A stretch of DNA of 64,000 bases from Daphnia pulex (lineage: Eukaryota; Arthropoda; Branchiopoda; Diplostraca; Daphniidae): positions 11,546,001 through 11,610,000 of the forward strand of contig NC_060019.1 of NCBI RefSeq assembly GCF_021134715.1, written 5' to 3'. The position numbers were made by a program, and so were the translations under genes. Each line of letters begins with the position of its first letter. Position 1 is the stretch's first letter. Shown one piece after another: positions 10,718-22,828 of the stretch. A model generated the notes under the pieces. It had not been told where the DNA came from. It saw only the letters and a program-made list of their open reading frames with translations, and did not search any database.

Positions 10718-10776
10718 AGACGTGCAATTAAAAGGAAGGTTAACAACTGTGTATTTTCATGTGTATAAATAAAAGT
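10718..10776 (+). pseudogene. Relic of the TRAPPC5 3' end
   Basis: This stretch closely resembles the end of TRAPPC5 and its 3' UTR (4466-4524). Shared blocks, in the same order and spacing, are gcaatt, aaggaaggt, aaca, tgtattttcatgtg and aataaaa. The stop codon context is altered by a one-base insertion, and upstream coding sequence is not recognisable. It is probably a leftover of the segmental duplication that made the kinase cluster, and it now seems to supply the polyadenylation signal of kinase C. Confidence 0.55.
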
Positions 10777-11758
10777 ATTGGAAATCGTCACAGTTTCATA
10801 AATATACACAACGCCGACAGACATGTACCAATGGACGGAAGAATGATAGCTGGAATAAAACGCAACATTTAAAAACAGAAGACTTTTCGGCATTAACAAT
10901 TCTATAAAACATCAGATAATTCACTACGTTTACTGTAACTAAACGAAATGAAAACACGGAAGAACTTGAAGTCATTTTATGCGTCAGATTCTGAAGTCCT
11001 GCAAATATAAACAAATAAAATACAATTTATCTGCAAGTACGGTTGAGTTATTCATTGATATTCATATTCAGGCCGGTGAGGGTTGGTAGATTTCAACAAG
11101 TTGAGATAAACCAACTTACCGGCTGCTTACCGAACGACGTTGAGTGGAACAGTGCGGAATTTTCCCATTCTCGACAGGAGAATACCAGCCACTTCCAAGC
11201 TCACTTGAAACCTGAATTGGTTTCAAGAATATTATTTTTATTTTTAAGATTTTAATTTTTAGGCATCTATTTTTAACTAGTCATGGCCTAAGCACTTGCC
11301 GTACGGCATTAGTAGTAAGTATAGTTAAGTATTACAAATATATTACCATACCATGAATATTTATCGATTAATCCTACTTCTTCCAGTGGAAGCCGCACAG
11401 AAACTAACAAAGTTAGACACAGTCCATCCGAGATTTTGGGGCGTGGTTGATAATTATGACCCAAAGCTAAGACTCCGTGAGGCCGGTGCGATGGTAAATC
11501 AGCGCCAAACATTTCCTACAGTAAAATTAACGTCTATTGAACCCAGAACTTAAAGGGAACCATGCATACATTTTAAATTAACAAACCGTCATAAATTTTT
11601 TGAGGATTGCGTGTAAACTTCGACCAGGGTGAATTTCGCAAATGGGCAAATGCGCCGCCGTCTTTTCTGATACTAAGATGTGTACTCTATTGCTATAATA
11701 GTGAGACACAAGGTAATAGATTAATGTCACGCAACGGAATATTTACAGTATATACTAT
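10777..11758. other. Intergenic between kinase C and NUDT18
   Basis: Short frames occur on both strands (for example 11353-11553, +), but none has a recognisable domain or a paralogous exon pattern. No RNA gene was recognised. Confidence 0.35.
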
Positions 11759-12673
11759 TTACTTTGTTTTACGTCGTGCGCAGATGATCAATCTTAAAAA
11801 TAACTTTGTATATGAGCGAGGCGTAGGAAGAAGAGAGGGGTGGAATGCTTGCTGACTTTCTAGCTGGGTTTTGAAGGAGCGAGCATGTTCAACTATAGAT
11901 AGAATATCGCCTGCTCTCAGGCTGAGGTCAGATAAATTGTGGACCCACTTGGCTTGCAGAGATTCTGAATCTGCTTGAGAAGGTAACTTGATTGAGCCAC
12001 CTGTGACATTCCCAGCCAGAACAAACCTGTACCATGATCCAGCAGCTGAAAACATAATTGCAAAAAAGTGGTTGAGCTTTTTTAATGACCTGTTTAATAG
12101 AGTGATTTTACCTGATTCCACCATCAATAATGTTGATGCTTCAGCTGTCAAACCAGTTTCCTCCAAAACTTCTCGTTTGAATGCATCCTGTAGATAGAAT
12201 AGTTCTCGTAGATACAGCAATAATTTTTAATTCCATATTTAATTTACCATTATGCTTTCATTCGGTTCAACTCTACCAGCAGGAAGATACCACTGCCCAG
12301 CACAAGAACTTTTAGCTTCTTGCATCATTAAGATTTCATTTTTTTCGTTGATGATAACAGCCATCACAACATAGCACACAGACTGTTTCAAGATGGGAAC
12401 AAAATCTGGTGGTGCAGAAGGAGCAAGACCCTTTGAAACTATAATACACATAATAGAGTTGAAAGCAGAGCTTAAATATATCAGAATTCCTTGGCGTAAA
12501 TATTACAAGGTAAATATTACAGGGTTTAGATTTAGAGATGTTTAGAAATTCAGAATTAGATACTTACTGGCAGCTTCATTTTGATCTTCAAGTGTGAAAT
12601 CACAGAAATCCTGTGGTTCTTCGGCATCTCTTCCATTCAAAAGAAGCACCACGTTTTTCTCAATATTTTCCAT
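11759..12673 (-). CDS. NUDT18: Nudix hydrolase, NUDT18-like (8-oxo-dGDP phosphatase family)
   Basis: NUDT18 (MTH3) removes oxidised guanine and adenine nucleoside diphosphates. Four minus-strand exons, 12568-12673, 12248-12438, 12112-12187 and 11759-12045, join in frame to 219 residues. The Nudix box is complete across two exon joins: G-x5-E in GRVEPNE, then REVLEETGL. Flanking family stretches include VCYVVMAVIINE, QEAKSSCAGQWYLPAG, GSWYRFVLAGNVTGG and ADSESLQAKW. The protein ends about 100 residues before human NUDT18 (323), after LFLRLIICARRKTK, so the C-terminal part of the vertebrate protein is missing here. The open frame through the third intron is a read-through and not coding. Confidence 0.9.
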
Positions 12674-13909
12674 CTTGACATTTAAAATCGAAAATCTCAA
12701 AAACTTTGATTAAAAAATATTAATGTTTTCAGGAGCAACAATTACAAACACATCCCTTTCCCAACTTCACAGTCATCTGTTCCAAAAACAGAATGTGAGA
12801 ATGTCAAATGTCCAAACTTCTAGTTTGACAGGTGGCAGGAAAGGTGTACCTAAACAGAAACTACCGTACGGAAAAGGGCTTGGTCTTCCGTCAAACCAGT
12901 TCCGGCCAGCCTTTGGCAAAGCCGCAAAGCCATGTTCCAGGTTTTTCAAATCGGAAATCGGATTTTTTTTTAACTGTAGAAAACAAGTATAGGGAAACGG
13001 CACAATTCTACTTCAAAAATGGTTGTCTTTCAATTGTCTCAATTTATAAAAAAACTTCTCAGAGAATAGAAGCGCAGTTATAATCAGTTAATATTTAAAA
13101 ATACATTGTAAATTTAGGTCTTCCAACTTTCACCAAAAAACAACTAAAAAAATATGAAAACTTTTAATGCACGACAAAAAGCGCTTATTGATCTGGACTT
13201 GGATATTTCAAGGGCAATTTACGTAAATGATTGAATTGGAATAAGCTCGGTTTTCAATCGTTTATAATCCAATTCAATCGACCCTTGAGAAACGTGACAA
13301 TAGAAAACAAAACAACTGTTATTATAAGGTAGGGAATACCCTAAATAATATAGGCAAATTATAGGCGAGAAATGGCCAAGTACAAAGTATGTCGTAGTTT
13401 CAAAAGCACTTTGTATTTAATAGTCCTGAACTACCTCAACTCTCATTTCGTCGGTTCGCATAGGCGCAATATTACAAGTCGCCAATCCTCGCATTATTTA
13501 TTTATTCAAATAGGTATTTTGTGTCTTTCAATGCCGTATCTGTCAAACCTTTTGGTGGCATATTATTTCTTTCATATATGATACAGAGGAGAAAGTGATG
13601 AGAAACTAGCAAATCTTCTGAATATTCTAAATCAAATCCATAGCGTTGGGGAAAAAAAAAACGAAAAAGGTTAGATGGGTCAATACTCGTTACAAGCAAA
13701 AGAATAGCTTTAGAATCCTTTGGAGAATATAACGTAACCTTATTGAACATATGGAAAAATACAAAAAAAATATAAGAAGTCAGCTTCTTCAAAGAAATCA
13801 ATCACTCCTAAATATGTTATCAACTCCATAAAAAGTGAAGAAACGCAGAGAACCACTCATGGAGCAAACTACTTTCCACCCTTTTTATGCTCACTCCTCT
13901 AACATGATC
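12674..13909. other. Intergenic between NUDT18 and importin alpha
   Basis: No coding exon was recognised. A 12 bp inverted repeat, gattgaattgga (13229-13240) and tccaattcaatc (13268-13279), may form a small hairpin. The right part should hold the importin alpha 3' UTR. Confidence 0.4.
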
Positions 13910-16019
13910 TCAAAATTCAAAGCCCTGAGAAGGCGGCTGTTGTTGATCGGGATTGAAGTTGAATTGCTGACCCTGTGCATCAACAGAAGGTGCCAACTTC
14001 GTATCCTCTTCTTCTGAACCAAAGTAAGTTTCGATGATGTCGAAAGCTTTTTGGTAAATTTCCATGTTTTCATGCGATTGCAAAAACTCAATTTTGTCCA
14101 ATCCTGTATTTCAATAATAATAATAAAAAAAGATAAATGATGTCGATAACTGTTATTTCAATGCAAGAGTTCATAATATATTATTCTGGTATTTACCGTA
14201 ACATTCTTCGATCAAGATGGCATACGCATTTGGCATGGAACGAGTCTGTGCTTCCTGCTGACCGAGTCGAAGTATGTTTTCCAGTCCACTAAGAGCAACC
14301 TGGATGATTTTAGCATCCATCACCGTAAGCAACTCACACAAGGGGAGAATGCATCCCTAGGGAAAGAGAATAATGGTTATTCGTCAGTTATCGAGCAAGG
14401 CATAGATAAGCCATCATTACCAAATTAACAAGGAATCGAATTTGCTCAGCAGTACCACCTGATGTTGCGTTTGTAATCGCCCAGGCAGCTTCTTTTCGTG
14501 TTTTGAACTCTGCTTTGCCAAGTATATCGATCAGAACAGGGAAAATGTTCGCGTCAATAACAGCCTAAAACAGCAAACATACATGCTTAGGCTAAATAAC
14601 ACGAAAAATATAAAATTAGTTAAACCTGTATTTGTTGCCGGTTGCCTGCGGTAATGTTCGAAATAGTCCAGCATGCTTCTTTACGAATAGATTCTTTAGG
14701 TGAAGTTAGCAGATGTAATAAACAATGCATAACTGAACAATTCAACACCACTTGAGTTTGAATATCGTCACCGGTCACAATATTCCCGACAGCTCTTAAC
14801 GCTCCTTGCACCACGCTTGGTGTGGTATGCCTACAAATTAAATATTAAACATATTAAAATACTCTTCAACAGATTAAATGGACAAAAATATTCTACATAA
14901 GCAGCTCAACCAAACGTCGACAAACGCCAGCGTCAATAACGGCTTGAATTTTGTCATTAGGACCATCGGATAAGTAGGAAAGAGCCCAGCATGCATCTGC
15001 TAGCACATCTGGATCCGCGTGAAAGAGTAAACGCGCAAGGACAGGAAGACACGGCGATACCTAAATAAAACAGGCATTCATTTTCATAATAGGACAGTCA
15101 GGTTATAAAAATGAGAAGCAATCACAGGTTATTATTACCTTCGAGAAATTCGGAGGAGGATTTTTACCACGACACAAATTTGATAAGGCCCATACTCCGT
15201 TGCGAATCATCGACAATCTACTGGATTTGCTCAATAGCCTATTCAAAAATGAATTTTAATTAATCGACTATATAAAAAAAAAAGATAAGTAAATTAGGTA
15301 CACACTGTAATAGCGACGGTAGGATGCCAGCATCAATTTCAAAATCACGGCATTCAGGGGAATCTCCAGCAATATTTCCAAGAGCCCAAACAGCCTGCTC
15401 CTGGACATCTTCATACTGGGACCCAAGTAGGTCAATGAAGATCGGGACGGCACCAGCTTCAATGACACAACGGGTCTGAGCAGAAGTACCGGAGGCAATA
15501 TTGGTCAGAACCCACGCTGCTTCAAATTGCAATGTGTAGTTGCTGTTGTTGGCAAGAAATTCCACAAAGCGAGGAACAATGCCACATTGAATCACTTCGT
15601 CTATGGGAGGGTTAGGCTCTCGAGATAAAATTTTCCGGAATTTTTGCGTTGCTGATAGCTGCACATTTATATCTGGATTGTACAGTGCTTGGCACATTTC
15701 CTGAGTTATGCTGCCCTGTTGAGCAGCAACATTCATCAGATCTTCATGTAGAGAACTACTAACTTCTTCATCTTGCACATTCCCAGCTGAATGAATATTA
15801 AAATATAAAAAAAAATCAACAATAAAAAAATAATTGAAAAATTTAACATTTTTGTTACTAACCATTAACTACATTTCTTCGTTTGAATAGCTGCTCTTCT
15901 CTTTTTTGCTTACGAAGCTGGACTCCTTCCTCCTCTCTTCTACGTCTCAATTCCTGAGAATCCAGTGCTGCATTTTTGTAGCGAAATTTGTGGCTTTGCC
16001 CTGTTCCTGAGCCTGACAT
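13910..16019 (-). CDS. KPNA6: Importin subunit alpha (KPNA1/5/6 clade)
   Basis: Importin alpha binds nuclear localisation signals and, through importin beta, carries cargo into the nucleus. Eight minus-strand exons, 15863-16019, 15306-15786, 15139-15238, 14897-15060, 14626-14830, 14421-14564, 14197-14356 and 13910-14103, join in frame to 534 residues, the usual family length. The N-terminus is the basic importin-beta-binding domain ([20 protein letters not shown]). Armadillo repeats follow with the W-x3-N pairs that bind signals: [45 protein letters not shown] and [30 protein letters not shown] and [12 protein letters not shown] point to the KPNA1/5/6 (insect Kap-alpha1) clade. The C-terminus is Gln/Pro-rich. 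The exact vertebrate orthologue cannot be assigned. Confidence 0.96.
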
Positions 16020-16561
16020 TGGTAAATAGGCTGATATGGCTGAATGGTGTCTTAATTTTCAGGATCTGCTATGTCAACAAACATAAAATTGACTATCAAG
16101 AGTATTGCAAATCAATGCTGGAAATTAGTAAAAGGATGGATTGTAACATGCTATACACATTAGGCCAAGTTTGTTTTATTAAACAGACATCAAGTACCAA
16201 TAAAACAGCTACACAATGAATGGTCCCAATTACTAGGCCTACACAGTAACTTACTTGAAATGAACGAATCCTAATATAATTTAAGAGAACTCGAACGATA
16301 ACCGAACGGTGTGCCGAATTGATACTCAGCTGAGCTGACAGATGCAATACAGTAACGGAAGAGTGCTAAACAGCAACTTTGTATTATTGTTGCAATATTA
16401 TTGTATCTAGGTATTTATTATACATGAGAACTTCAAGAATTTGCGCTCTGCAACAATTTATTGATGAATCAGTTAAACAAATTCAGACAACTATCACATT
16501 GCATTATTCAAGAAACGAAGATAAGGTTAGAGTCTTAGAGATAACAATTTACAGTTCTACT
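16020..16561. other. Intergenic between importin alpha and the glutaredoxin-like gene
   Basis: This interval should contain the importin alpha promoter and 5' UTR. Nothing specific was recognised. Confidence 0.35.
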
Positions 16562-16870
16562 TCACACAGCATCAAGTTTTTCTTCCAAGAGTTTTAAATC
16601 TACGCGATGTTTCATCAAAAATTTTCCGTTTAAATGAAATACAGGTATTTCGTAGCGATATCGTCCAAACCATTTAGTATTTTCCGGGAGACGGATGTCC
16701 ACCTCTTGCCAAATAAACCGATTCCATAGACTTGATTTCATTAGAATAATTTTCGCCTCGTCGCAGAGTGGGCATGGATATTTCGTGAATAAAGTAAGAA
16801 CAGGTAACTTTTGAGGCGCATTTGTCGCCCTAGAAGAATAATTTAATTTTAGAAATAAATGATTATACAA
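16562..16870 (-). CDS. Glutaredoxin-like protein, C5orf63/DUF836 family
   Basis: This is a small thioredoxin-fold protein of 102 residues. The core LPVLTLFTKYPCPLCDEAK holds a CPLC motif in the place of the redox CxxC of glutaredoxins. It is followed by QEVDIRLPEN, the cis-proline region IPVFHLNGKFLMKHRVD and a closing helix, in the order of human C5orf63. The function of the family is poorly known; a redox or mitochondrial role is inferred from the fold. The first 13 or so residues (MYNHLFLKLNYSS) are uncertain, because a polypyrimidine tract ending in tag just before RATNAPQ could be a splice acceptor, with a different first exon upstream. Confidence 0.85.
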   Translation of the reverse strand: MYNHLFLKLNYSSRATNAPQKLPVLTLFTKYPCPLCDEAKIILMKSSLWNRFIWQEVDIRLPENTKWFGRYRYEIPVFHLNGKFLMKHRVDLKLLEEKLDAV

Positions 16871-17005
16871 CTACATTACACCTATACACCGGTATAGTCA
16901 TCAGATGTATTTTTGAGACATGGATAACAAACGCACACGGCATAGGCATTTAACATAACGTGTTCGACTATCCAAATACAACACTATAATTTAACACAAG
17001 ACAAC

Positions 17006-18715
<1,710 letters not shown>

Positions 18716-19272
18716 ATCGATGAAGAATGTAGTGGATTTAAGACAGCTTGACGAAAGCAGATGGTTTCGTCTGCTTTGGCTCGGTTCCCAACGACGAATC
18801 ACAGCACAGCAAATTCCCGAACTCCGCCGCCGGATTACCTATGGGGTATTTGCTTGTAAAAGCGGTCGGCTACTCGGCTGAAATCAGAGGGAACAGTTAT
18901 TTTTTTCACGCACAACGTTCGGCTCTTTTAACTCATAAGAAAAATTACACTTGTAGAATAAAAAATGACTGTGCTTTGTAAAAATAAATTGGTTAATGAA
19001 TTTTCTGATGCTTGTAATAATGTGCTAAAACACTTCATCAGCTAGATGCAATGCTGTTTCTGATCACATAAAAAATAAATTCATATTAGCTGCAGCTCGC
19101 GAAAATATTTACAGATTATCAGAGGCAAGTAGCCTACATCTCTGAAACCGTTTTTCGTCCTTGAACAGATCTAAATAAATCCATCAACTTGGAATTCCTC
19201 AAAAAAAGCTCGGTAAACTTTATTGATCTGCTCACGGAAACAATTACAAAAATGGGGCAACATGTGTTCAAA
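18716..19272. other. Intergenic between ACAT1 and TUBGCP2
   Basis: The two genes lie in tandem on the minus strand. The interval should hold the ACAT1 promoter and the TUBGCP2 3' UTR. No other gene was recognised. Confidence 0.4.
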
Positions 19273-22200
19273 TTATCCCGAAATTGTGTCATCTGTTTGA
19301 TTGGATTTTAAGGTGAACTGAATCACCTTATCCGTATAGTAGTTATTGAAGTCCAATCTATTACAAAATTTGGAAAATAGTTTAGACTCAATCGTGAAAA
19401 AAAATTATTTTAAATAGCTATATATAAATACCGATTCAGTAAAGTTAGCATATGAGAATCGTAACTTTCATGTCCCATTTCGGCGATTCTGTGTAACAAA
19501 TCTGCCAAAAGCGTTGTAAATTGCAGTTCCATCCGTGCAACATTTTGATCGAATGTGTCACTGTTCTCCTAATAGAATTTTTATCAGTTTTAAATATTCT
19601 TTATTAGAGTCATATCAGAGTAATACTTGAAGGAATACGTCCCCAGGTGAAGTTAGAAGAACTTCACTCAAAGAAGTTACATTTGCCAGGCTGCTCAGTC
19701 CCATTTCAGCTTCCTTGGCATGGCGATGCATTTTCTATTAAATTGAATTGAATTAAAAGATATTGGTCTCTCATCTACACCAAAGAAATAAATCACTGAC
19801 GAGGATAAAGTGAGCGAATGCTTCGCAGAGTTTGATCAATTTGGTTGCCGTTTGTAGAAGTGCAGGATCCGTTAACATAGACTCTTTCATGCACACGTTC
19901 AGAAGTTCCATGTGAGTTGATATAACCTGTTAATTTGAACTATCTATTTAGAAATTGTCTAATGAACGGAAATAAAAATTTGTGCATACTTGATCGACGT
20001 TGTCCACTTTTCGGATTTTCTCAACAAAAATTTGCCATGATGGCTCAAGAACTTCGACCGTGATGTAGTACAATAAATTTTGAATGAAATGGAGCATGCG
20101 ATGACGCAAAGCAAATGCGTTGTTGTACCACTGGCTAGTCGGAAACGAATAATTGCGAACAATTTTGTGCGAAATCCAAACTCTAAAAATGTCATTAAAT
20201 CAGTAGTTTCAACAAAATTAATTGCGCTGAAGGAAATCCTTACCGGCCCAAGAGATTTTCAACATATTTGGTCAAGAAAAGATGTCGGAAAATCATCTGG
20301 TAGCACGCCATAACTTTAGTCGTAAACACAAGTGAAACAGGCCATCGAACACGGTACATGAAAGAGAAAGCTTCCAATCCCGTCAACCGTACATGGTCGA
20401 TTGAGTGGTTCCCATCCCCTAAATATTTTTAAAAAATGTATCTATTTTATTGAAATGTGGGAAGGTATCGAACTAGGATTATATACCGCGATTGTCGCGT
20501 TCTCCGTGAGTTTCGATCGAAAGAATCTTAACCATCTGAGTAGTTAGATCATAGGAAAGTAATTCAAGTCCCAGATCATCTTTGAAGGGATCAGCGTTGG
20601 CGGTCGAAGTGCGAAGTGCCAATTCAAGCAAAGATTCTAATCGGCTGGGCATTACATCATCAACGTTTTTCACCAATTCCGCTCCGCATAGCGAGAGGAA
20701 ATGCAAGATAAAATCTCCCGCATTCAGGAAAAAGTAATGCTTCACGGACCTGCAAGACATAGTAACCATTAAGGCATTAAATGCATATTCTAATGCGTAA
20801 AAAACTAAAACAGTCAAGAGTAATCGGCTAAAATTGTCACATGCAATTCATTATGAGGTTAAACTGATATTACTTGAGCCGACCTAAAAGGTCGTAATCT
20901 TGCATGAGGACGTGCAACAACGTCTCAGACGCATAACTGTAAGCCTTTTCAATGGCTTCTTTGTAGCCTGATCCGTCAAGTGTATACACTAAGTCATCAA
21001 TCCTTGGTGGTTTCACCTTCATTCCTATCAAAATTAAGGCATAAAGATGATTTGATATTGAATAAATTTAAGATTAGGACACACCACATTGCTTGATCAC
21101 ATTAAGGTATTTTCCGGTACGAAGAATCTGGTCAGTAAGTGGGAGAAGGAATGAGGGTACTCGATCACGTCGTAGAGTGTAACGCTTCTCCCAGTAGTCG
21201 TCACTGTAAGCCGTTGGGGAGAGCTTGTCCATGGATACTACTTGATGATCTTCAACCATGAACTCCAAATATGGATCTTCTACTGAACCTTGATAAATCC
21301 ACTTTTGCAAAATCTCCCAATATGGCTGGGCTGCAGAACGGGTAAGTGAGAGCAAAAGTTTCTGTTGCTTCTCATTTCCCATCGCTTCCATGGTCTGTTG
21401 GTGAAGAACGGATAATACTTGGCCGCCTTGAGCTTTAGCTCTCATTAATGACAGCGTGACATGATGCAGTTGATGCAATATCGTGACATTGGGCTGAAGA
21501 AGATACCTTAAAAGATATAAAAAAAAGATTGATTTAAAGATACCTTAGATATAAAACCTTTAGATTACCAAGCTTTCTGCAAACTCAATTCGTTCTTAAG
21601 CAATAAACTTTCCAATTGACAGACAAAGATTCGATATTCATGAACCAAGTTGCCAATAGCCGCTGCCAAGGCGTCATTTACCATTCCGAAATCGAATCCA
21701 GAACGACTCTCGTAGAAGCGCTCAATTATAGAATAGGAAGCTAAAATTGGGAAGAATCTTCGAATCATTTCTTTTAGTGAATCGTCGACACCTGTAAAAA
21801 AAAAAAATACAAAATACAAAATTTATTTTTATTCTGACAATTTTCAATAAATAATTATTGAATAAAAATAATTACTATCATCAATTTCGAATTTTCTTTC
21901 GTCGGCGTTGGCAGTTAAGGGTAGTGCACGTATGTAATCGCCATCAAACCCACTGAGAACATAAAGGAGCTCTTCTAAAAGTATTCTTTCTTGATCTCCT
22001 ACAGGCACATTTCCAAGAGGAGCAACTTGAAGTAGATGAGAATCTGATAGCCCAGCAACAGGAAAGTCCCAAGAAAGAAAGGGTCTAGTGTGAAACCACT
22101 TTGGATTCTTTTGTATAATTTCACTAGATGTGACCCTCTTCTCTGTTAGTTCAGTAACTTTATGACCTAATGAACCCTCACTTGCAGTCTGTAACCTGCT

Positions 22201-22828
22201 CTTCAATTCCTTCAATTTTACACCTCCAACCACAATTGGAGTGGATGTTGATGGGCCTAGAAAAAAACTTCTACTGTAATTAAATTCATGAACAAACATA
22301 TAGAAAAAATTTAAATACCAGATCCTTGATTGCTATCTGTGCTAGTGCAATAGGTTTTGACAGATTCTCTTGGCAAACCAGCCCTGACTGAGCGGGTCAT
22401 TGTCTTAGACTCTTTCATCTTTGAAAGTATCAGGACAAAAGAATCCAATTCAGCGTAACTTGAAGTTTCAATATTAATATGACCATTAGCAGGATTGTAA
22501 ACTTTGTGAAAAATGGTGTAAATCCTACTTTTTGTCCCGTAGTTCTTCATACTTGTTCACTATCTCAGATGGATTTGAGCTCAAAGCTGCTAAAGTTTGC
22601 ACAGTCTCTCTAGCATTTGTTATTTGGACCTGTGATGGAGAAGTCACCAAGTTTTTCACAAATTTTTCAGGTGCAACCAAGTCAGTGAGCCTGTAGGAAG
22701 GACGAATTAAGTATTCCAGTGTAAGATCGGGCAACGGCCAATCCTAGATTATGTATTTCAAAGTAGTTAACTTACCCTAGCGAATCAATCAATTCGCTAA
22801 CAGCGTGATGAATTTTGAATTCACTCAT
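19273..22828 (-). CDS. TUBGCP2: Gamma-tubulin complex component 2
   Basis: GCP2 pairs with GCP3 in the gamma-tubulin small complex that nucleates microtubules at centrosomes. Fourteen minus-strand exons, 22776-22828, 22529-22690, 22319-22458, 21876-22256, 21569-21791, 21085-21506, 20874-21024, 20487-20749, 20244-20418, 19990-20182, 19801-19926, 19627-19734, 19432-19568 and 19273-19357, all join in frame to 872 residues (human 902). The start MSEFKIHHAVSEL matches the family. GRIP1-type stretches include YWEILQKWIYQGSVEDPY, DDYWEKRYTLRRD and LRTGKYLNVIKQC. GRIP2-type stretches include LRTSTANADPFKDDL, LTGLEAFSFMY, RVWISHK and the terminal RLDFNNYYTD. Introns are mostly 55-90 bp. Confidence 0.96.

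Noticed and set aside
11353-11553. 66-codon + strand frame between kinase C and NUDT18
   Set aside because: Composition is unremarkable, but no family, paralogous exon or splice support could be found.
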